From an uncultured cyanobacterium (lineage in GTDB: Bacteria > Cyanobacteriota > Cyanobacteriia > Phormidesmidales > Phormidesmidaceae), in the NCBI GenBank assembly GCA_938029995.1, contig CALHGI010000634.1:1-10978 (forward strand): DNA of 10,978 nt, in the 5' to 3' direction. Below the pieces are notes generated by a model. The model ran no database searches. It saw only the letters and a program-made list of their open reading frames with translations, and had not been told where the DNA came from. Below, one piece after another: positions 6,433-10,978 of the stretch. Made by a program: the position numbers and the translations under genes. Every line of letters starts with the position of its first letter. The stretch's first letter is position 1.

Positions 6433-7788
6433 TCACCCATCGGCAAGTAATGTGTGGACGATCTGATCTAGGGCCACCGAATGGGAGGCTTTGAATAGGA
6501 CACGATCTCCTGGTTGCATCATCTGTTTCAGATGGGCGCTTAGGTCACCGTGGCTAGTGAATAGTTGGGTGGGCACCGTCCCGGCTCCCTGGGACATCGC
6601 CTGGGCTTCAGCGGGATCCGCCAAGATTAATAAATGATCCAAGCCCAATGTCTGTACCAGGGAGCCAATGGTTTGGTGCAGTTCCACGGATTTGTGCCCA
6701 AGTTCTTTCATGGTGCCTAGGACGGCAATGTGGCGTTGGCCTGGTTGCTCCTTGAGTAATCGCAGGGCCGCCGCCATGGATTCAGCCCCCGCATTGTAGG
6801 TTTCATCTAGCAGCACAATGTCATGGGGGAGTTCATGGCGCTTGGAGCGACCTGCGGGCATGTCCACCGTGAGACCGGTGGTCAAACTGCGCCAGTCTAG
6901 ATTCAACGCTTGGAGCGTTGCGATCGCACTTAAATAGTTCAGGGCATTGTGTTGACCGGCCAGGGGCACCGGCAAAGACACCCCGTCGACGATCACCGTT
7001 TGCCCTTCAACCTGGCCTTGGATATCCCCGCCTGTCAGGCCATAGGTCAGGGTTTTGCCAGACCAGACCCGGGCTGCGGTATCGATCAGACGCGGATTAT
7101 CGTGGTTGAGCACGGCGATACCCTCAGGTGGCATGTGGGCTAGGAGCTCACATTTGGCATCGGCAATGGCCTGTTCCGAGCCCAGCCGACCAATGTGGGC
7201 GGTTCCCACGTTGGTAATCACCGCCACATTGGGTTGGGCAATCTGCGCCAGCAGGGCAATTTCCCCCGGTCCCCTCATGCCCATTTCCACCACGGCGTAG
7301 TCATGGTCAGCGGTGACTTCTAGGAGGGTCTTAGGCACTCCAATCTCGTTATTAAAATTGGCGCGGGTCTTATGGACCATCCCGTGGATGCCTAGGGCGG
7401 CAGAGATCAGCTCTTTAGTCGTGGTTTTACCCACGGAGCCCGTAATGGCCACGACGGGCAGCCCTAGGTGCTGACGCCACCACCGGCCCAAGGTTTGATA
7501 GGCGGCGAGGGTGTCGGTGACCTCGATGCGGGGACTGTCGCCTTGCAGCACGCCTTGGCGGGTGATGGCTGCGATCGCACCTGCGGCGATCGCCTGGTCC
7601 ACAAACCTATGGCCATCAAACTGTTCACCCTCTAGGGCCAAAAAAATATCTCCAGCCTGGATTGTGCGAGTGTCTGTGCTGATGCCCCGCACTTGCTGTT
7701 CGCGCTGGGTGGGCATCAACCCGGAGTGTTCTACCAAGCAATCATCAAGGGCCTCTAGAATTTTAGAAACCGGAGCAAGACCAGTCAT
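6433..7788 (-). CDS. murF: UDP-N-acetylmuramoyl-tripeptide--D-alanyl-D-alanine ligase MurF
   Basis: MurF adds D-Ala-D-Ala to the UDP-MurNAc tripeptide, the last cytoplasmic step in building the peptidoglycan pentapeptide, with ATP. Counting from the TTG at 7794 (453 aa), the N-terminal substrate domain has G-I-S-T-D-T-R (38-44). The ATP P-loop I-T-G-S-V-G-K-T-T-T is at 117-126, followed by N-F-N-N-E-I-G-V-P-K-T (147-156), V-E-M-G-M-R (169-174) and N-V-G-T-A-H (195-200). A-K-C-E-L holds the probable carbamylated Lys214. The C-terminal domain has P-A-G-R-S-K-R (313-319) and L-G-T-M-K-E-L-G (359-366). The loop D-E-T-Y-N-A-G-A-E-S-M replaces the usual Y-N-A-N-P form. ATG at 7788 (451 aa) is preferred over TTG at 7794; neither has a clear ribosome-binding site. 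Three HIP1 octamers lie inside. Confidence 0.96.
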   Translation of the reverse strand: MTGLAPVSKILEALDDCLVEHSGLMPTQREQQVRGISTDTRTIQAGDIFLALEGEQFDGHRFVDQAIAAGAIAAITRQGVLQGDSPRIEVTDTLAAYQTLGRWWRQHLGLPVVAITGSVGKTTTKELISAALGIHGMVHKTRANFNNEIGVPKTLLEVTADHDYAVVEMGMRGPGEIALLAQIAQPNVAVITNVGTAHIGRLGSEQAIADAKCELLAHMPPEGIAVLNHDNPRLIDTAARVWSGKTLTYGLTGGDIQGQVEGQTVIVDGVSLPVPLAGQHNALNYLSAIATLQALNLDWRSLTTGLTVDMPAGRSKRHELPHDIVLLDETYNAGAESMAAALRLLKEQPGQRHIAVLGTMKELGHKSVELHQTIGSLVQTLGLDHLLILADPAEAQAMSQGAGTVPTQLFTSHGDLSAHLKQMMQPGDRVLFKASHSVALDQIVHTLLADG

Positions 7789-7938
7789 AACCAACGTTTC
7801 AATGATGTAACCAGGGCCAATTCATCAGCTGGCTCTATATAAGCTTGATGAAGAGAACGCTGTGAATTTACAGAAGCTTTAGCAGAGCTTACTGTAATTC
7901 CACACTATCCGAAAATCCCCGTAGGCTAAACTATGACA

Positions 7939-7957
7939 ACAGTAGTGGTTCTACTGT
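7939..7957. promoter_or_regulatory. Operator-like perfect inverted repeat
   Basis: ACAGTAG and CTACTGT are perfect 7-bp arms separated by TGGTT. The size and symmetry suit a dimeric repressor or activator site, and it starts 7 nt after a TAAACT -10-like element. It does not match the NtcA (8-bp spacer), LexA or CRP consensus I know, so no regulator is proposed. Confidence 0.35.
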
Positions 7958-8119
7958 GTATTACATCACTGTTCGCTGCCCGAGCGAGATGTTATTTTGA
8001 GCCAGTGCATTTTTGGCCGCGTATAGAAAACTCTATTAGTCCTCCTAGGGTTTCCCACAGTTACATTGCATGGCTTTCAGTTGAACCTTGTGCAATCTAA
8101 GCCAATTGGCTGAATTGCC

Positions 8120-8155
8120 ATTCCAAAATTGCTTGCCCTTCAGTGATTTTGGAAT
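8120..8155 (+). other. 10-bp hairpin in the leader of the 432-aa protein gene
   Basis: Perfect arms ATTCCAAAAT (8120-8129) and ATTTTGGAAT (8146-8155) surround a 16-nt loop and are followed by TTCTTGT. It could be a weak terminator of a small upstream transcript, or a leader structure. The run of T is too broken to call it an intrinsic terminator with confidence. Confidence 0.35.
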
Positions 8156-8292
8156 TTCTTGTCAGGTTTCATAGTGTTTTAGGTAATCATAACCAGTTAA
8201 ACTTTGAATAGATTGGCTGTGGTTGTGGTCACTGTAGTTTTTCCCTGTATAGGTCTGCTGTTACATAAGGTGTATTTGCTGAGGTTACTTTG

Positions 8293-9591
8293 GTGAACGT
8301 TCAATCCGGCTACGCGCAATCTGATTATGGTGCGCGGTTAGTTAGTCCGCAGGAACAAGTACTGTATGACCACTGGCTTGGCTGTGTTAACTCAGAGCAG
8401 CCTGACGTACTCGTTCAGCGATTTAATAAATTATTTATTGATGGTAGTGGTTATGAAGATCGTGAGGTCGTTAGCAGCCTCGACACGATCTTGATGGATC
8501 GCAATGCTGATCACTACTTTCACCATATTCTGAATCGTTGCTGCCACATTCTGATTAATCGCTGGCAAAAGAACCGGGAGCACCAGCCCGCTATTGCTGA
8601 GCTGGTTAGCCTGTTTGAATATACCCCCAGTCAGGCCGTGCGTGAGGTTTCGCGAGCCCGCTCTGTGAGACGTCTGCGGGATATTGTGGCTCAATTTGGC
8701 AAAACTGAGCAGTACCTGATGTTGAAGCGTTTGGTACAGGTCATGGCGCGGGAAAATGAGCCTGGCCTGCGCTCGCTTCAGCCATTGGGCACATTGATTG
8801 GCCGCTATCCTTATCTATATCAGCATTGCTTGCTGACCGACGAAAGTCCCCAGGAGCAGAAAACCCACGTGCGCCGCATCCAGAGCCAAGCGCAAAGAAA
8901 GGTGGAGTTGGATTTATCCCAGTATGTTAACTATCGGGTCAGGCGTTCTCGGTTAAAGCGGCAGGGACTGCTGGATCAGCAGGGCCAATGGTTGCGTCCT
9001 TCCACAAATCCCACATTACTCAGCGATCGTGAGTTAGTGGATTCCCTACAGCAGTTTTCCGGCAAGGATGCCTGTGGCCGTACCTATAAGGATTTAGCCC
9101 TACTATTTCGTAGTCAGTGCTGCGAATCAGTATCTTTCAAGTCCTTTAAGGACGACCTCTACGAATACATTGTGTCCGGTGTAGATCCGGCCTATGGTCG
9201 TCAGCATTTTAATGATGCGCTTTTCCAGCATTTGCGGGATATTTCCCCTGAAAATAATCCCCAGCGGCTCAATGATTTCTTGATGGTGCGTACCTGCTCC
9301 AATCTATTCAATTTTCTGGTGGTCGATCCCGCCGGTGCCCATTCCCACTTTGTCTTTATTGACTTGATCAATAATTTGGGGGCTACGTTAACCACGGGGC
9401 TACTGTTAAGGATTTTGCTGTTGTGTCGCAAGGTCAAGCCCTATTTGGAGCGACGATTATCGACTTTGTTTAGCCATTACGAGTTGGCGAAGCAAGACTC
9501 CGTAGGGTGGCTGGTGAAAATGTTAGAAACGTTGAATCTAGCGCTGAGTCTGACCTTTGGACATCTGGATATTTCCCACGCATTGGCTTAG
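8293..9591 (+). CDS. Uncharacterised soluble protein (432 aa)
   Basis: I do not recognise this family. The start is taken as GTG at 8293, with GAGG at 8281-8284 giving 8-nt spacing; TTG at 8290 is the alternative. Residue numbers below count from the TTG. The protein has no signal peptide and looks mostly helical. The first half is rich in His, Arg and Cys: H-H-I-L-N-R-C-C-H at 78-86, and an Arg-rich stretch at 118-130 (R-E-V-S-R-A-R-S-V-R-R-L-R). A basic patch, R-V-R-R-S-R-L-K-R, lies at 216-224, and a hydrophobic helix at about 365-380 (G-A-T-L-T-T-G-L-L-L-R-I-L-L-L) is too charged at its edges to be a sure membrane segment. The basic patches would suit nucleic-acid or protein contact, but this is only a guess. 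Its codon use resembles its neighbours, so it looks native rather than transferred. Confidence 0.88.
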   Translation: MNVQSGYAQSDYGARLVSPQEQVLYDHWLGCVNSEQPDVLVQRFNKLFIDGSGYEDREVVSSLDTILMDRNADHYFHHILNRCCHILINRWQKNREHQPAIAELVSLFEYTPSQAVREVSRARSVRRLRDIVAQFGKTEQYLMLKRLVQVMARENEPGLRSLQPLGTLIGRYPYLYQHCLLTDESPQEQKTHVRRIQSQAQRKVELDLSQYVNYRVRRSRLKRQGLLDQQGQWLRPSTNPTLLSDRELVDSLQQFSGKDACGRTYKDLALLFRSQCCESVSFKSFKDDLYEYIVSGVDPAYGRQHFNDALFQHLRDISPENNPQRLNDFLMVRTCSNLFNFLVVDPAGAHSHFVFIDLINNLGATLTTGLLLRILLLCRKVKPYLERRLSTLFSHYELAKQDSVGWLVKMLETLNLALSLTFGHLDISHALA

Positions 9592-9865
9592 ACCGCTGGT
9601 TCTATGGGGTAATAGGTTCGATATTATTGACACCATATTGCCTACACGCACGGGCGGTTGGGGCGGTTGGTCAATAGTCCAAGCCAATGCAGTGAGCACG
9701 TTGTTGCATAGGGAGAAAAGCTCCCTGAGCCGATGCATCCGCGTGGGGCGACTTGGGCAAGATACGTCCCATCGGCAGCTTTGGGCGAGTTTATCCCCAG
9801 CCTATGGGCGATGCCAAAATTAACACAGTCTTCCTGAATCTTGTGGAGACCTAAGATAATTACTG

Positions 9866-9899
9866 AAAGCTATGGCCAGGTAAGGTTATAGCTTTTTTT
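9866..9899 (+). terminator. Intrinsic terminator downstream of the 432-aa protein gene
   Basis: Arms AAAGCTATGGCC (9866-9877) and GGTTATAGCTTT (9884-9895) form a 12-bp stem with two G-T pairs and a 6-nt loop. The stem runs into a seven-T tract (9893-9899). It lies 274 nt past the stop codon, so the transcript would have a long 3' untranslated part, or a separate small RNA could end here. Confidence 0.8.
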
Positions 9900-9958
9900 G
9901 TGTGATAATATTTCAAACTTTTTTCCATAAGATTCAAATTTTTATTTTCAGTTTGCTG

Positions 9959-9964
9959 TATACT
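9959..9964 (+). promoter_or_regulatory. Possible -10 box for the membrane protein gene
   Basis: TATACT lies at the end of a very AT-rich stretch (9901-9958), about 88 nt before the ATG at 10052. No good -35 match is seen at the usual distance. The terminator just upstream means the next gene needs its own promoter, and this is the best candidate. Confidence 0.35.
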
Positions 9965-10051
9965 CTGCTAACTTTCTAGGCAGCTTGACTATGGATTAAT
10001 CGTCCATTTGTCTGTCCTTAGTCACTTCTGTCAAATCGAGCATACAAAGTT

Positions 10052-10978
10052 ATGAGCCAATCTAGACAGTCCAATGCCACGGCAGCGTCCCCTGCGGGCA
10101 CTTCCCCAGAAGCTGACACTTTGGTCGCAGCCTATGCTGAAGATTTGATGGATGACATCTTCGATGATGTTGATCGGATTTTGGCGGGTGATGACTCGGC
10201 GATTTATGACGAGGATGTCATGCCTGCAGAGGGAAAATTACCCCTATTTAGTGCTGAAGCCGTGACCATTCCGGCCATGCTAGTGCCCTTTACCCCTGGG
10301 CAATCGGTGGAGGCTCCCCTCACAGAGTCGACCCCAGGTGCAGTACCGTCAGATGGACAGGATGATGACACCCCCAGTCAGGCGTCTAAGAAACTTTCCT
10401 GGAGACGCTGGTTGTTTGGGGCGGCCTGTTTATCCGCCTGTGCCGCAGGGGGCGTGTGGTGGTTGCGCCAGCAGCCTGGTTTACAAGTGGTGGCACCTCC
10501 TGTTGTTTCCAGTGCTCCGACCGTTTCTCAAGAAAAAGCTTTTGGTGACTATCTGACCCGTTCCTTGCGGGTGATTGGTGGTGAACGCAGTGCTCAAAAT
10601 GAGACTCAGAGACCGGGTGTGGTGGCAACAGCTGCACCACCGTCCCCAGGCAATCAGGTGGCGGCGGGTAAACCGGGGGTGATTGAGCGCGTGTTTGTGC
10701 CCCTACTACAGCCAGGGACAGGTACGACGACCCGCCCCAATACCGCCACTACTCCTGACTCCGCTGCCGCTACGGCTAACCTCCAGCAGCCTTCTGCCGC
10801 CACGGCCACATCCCCCTCCGCTTCCCTGCCAGCGCCGAGTGTTGCTGCGTCGGGTCAGGCTAGTCAGTCGGAGCAGTCGGCTGAATCCATTCCTAACATT
10901 GCGGCGGTGGGGAGTACCTATGAGCTGGTGGGTGTTTTGGAGCTAGGGGATCGCTCAGCCGCCCTCTTTGAGGTGGAC
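10052..10978 (+). CDS. Single-pass membrane protein with Pro/Ser/Thr-rich linker, 3' end outside window
   Basis: The frame stays open for 309 codons from ATG at 10052 to the window end. Residues 1-115 are acidic and low in complexity, with an Asp-rich run (D-D-I-F-D-D-V-D at 34-41). A basic flank (K-K-L-S-W-R-R-W) precedes one membrane segment at about 118-138, so by the positive-inside rule the N-terminus is cytoplasmic and the C-terminal part periplasmic or lumenal. Residues 220-283 are an Ala/Ser/Thr/Pro-rich linker. The last part (S-T-Y-E-L-V-G-V-L-E-L-G-D-R-S-A-A-L-F) looks like the start of a small beta-rich domain, loosely recalling the periplasmic domains of PilP/GspC-like proteins, but this is not established. 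There is no good Shine-Dalgarno site before the ATG. Homologue and function are not recognised. Confidence 0.85.
   Translation, partial: MSQSRQSNATAASPAGTSPEADTLVAAYAEDLMDDIFDDVDRILAGDDSAIYDEDVMPAEGKLPLFSAEAVTIPAMLVPFTPGQSVEAPLTESTPGAVPSDGQDDDTPSQASKKLSWRRWLFGAACLSACAAGGVWWLRQQPGLQVVAPPVVSSAPTVSQEKAFGDYLTRSLRVIGGERSAQNETQRPGVVATAAPPSPGNQVAAGKPGVIERVFVPLLQPGTGTTTRPNTATTPDSAAATANLQQPSAATATSPSASLPAPSVAASGQASQSEQSAESIPNIAAVGSTYELVGVLELGDRSAALFEVD

Larger units (their letters stand above)
7795..8292. other. Non-coding region of about 500 bp with several inverted repeats
   Basis: This divergent spacer between murF and the 432-aa protein gene must hold both promoters. No convincing coding frame was seen. 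Visible structures are ACAGTAG-TGGTT-CTACTGT (7939-7957), the 10-bp palindrome GCCAATTGGC (8101-8110), and ATTCCAAAAT/ATTTTGGAAT (8120-8155). TAAACT motifs at 7927-7932 and 8198-8203 could be -10 boxes but lack good -35 partners. It is long enough for a small RNA or a long leader; neither can be proved here. Confidence 0.5.
9592..10051. other. Non-coding region of about 460 bp
   Basis: It holds the terminator at 9866-9899, a perfect tandem pair of GGGCGGTTG (9652-9669), a 6-bp hairpin AGGGAG-AAAAG-CTCCCT (9710-9726), and then an AT-rich promoter-like stretch (9901-9964). An open frame of 88 codons that starts inside the upstream gene (9557-9823) lacks a ribosome-binding site and protein-like composition, so it was not called. 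Confidence 0.5.

Noticed and set aside
6433..7788. MurF loop Y-N-A-G-A-E-S-M instead of the common Y-N-A-N-P-x-S-M, as a sign of altered specificity
   Set aside because: All other motifs are intact, and to my recollection cyanobacterial MurF proteins often vary here, so it is more likely lineage variation.
9611..9625. GGTTCGAT resembling a tRNA T-loop
   Set aside because: The flanking bases do not form a T-stem, and no acceptor, anticodon or D arms can be folded around it.
9557..9823. 88-codon + strand frame overlapping the end of the 432-aa protein gene
   Set aside because: It starts inside the upstream gene in another frame, has no ribosome-binding site, and its composition (Trp/Gly runs from the tandem repeat) is not protein-like.
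1..10978. CRISPR arrays, insertion sequences, phage genes or att-like repeats
   Set aside because: No regularly spaced repeats, transposase, integrase or flanking direct repeats were seen by eye on either strand.

Overview
The window reads as chromosomal DNA of a cyanobacterium. The evidence is an acyl-lipid omega-3 desaturase of the cyanobacterial DesB type, four copies of the cyanobacterial HIP1 octamer GCGATCGC, a MoeZ-type E1-rhodanese next to a JAMM metallopeptidase, and large proteins of unknown function. The base composition is moderately GC-rich by eye. The species cannot be fixed from the sequence. No transposase, phage gene, CRISPR array, rRNA or tRNA was seen.

Left part (1-3556, + strand): the tail of an FHA-domain protein; an unrecognised helical protein of about 192 aa with a possible NtcA-type promoter; a glutathione S-transferase-like protein; rlmH (23S rRNA pseudouridine-1915 methyltransferase), ending in a hairpin; and desB, behind a leader of up to about 160 nt. 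A strong bidirectional hairpin terminator (3615-3652) closes desB and faces the leftward block.

Middle part (3769-7788, - strand): a GatB/YqeY-domain protein; a JAMM (M67, Mec+-like) peptidase followed 67 nt later by a MoeB/MoeZ-type adenylyltransferase-rhodanese, a likely two-gene unit for activating and processing a ubiquitin-like sulfur carrier; and murF (UDP-MurNAc-tripeptide:D-Ala-D-Ala ligase).

Right part (7795-10978, + strand): a non-coding stretch of about 500 bp rich in inverted repeats; an unrecognised 432-aa soluble protein; a non-coding stretch of about 460 bp that contains an intrinsic terminator; and the 5' 309 codons of a single-pass membrane protein that runs off the window end.

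Most genes are housekeeping or conserved, and no clearly new multi-gene system is visible. The best items for follow-up are the JAMM/MoeZ pair without its carrier protein, the two unrecognised proteins, the membrane protein at the right edge, and several structured non-coding segments.
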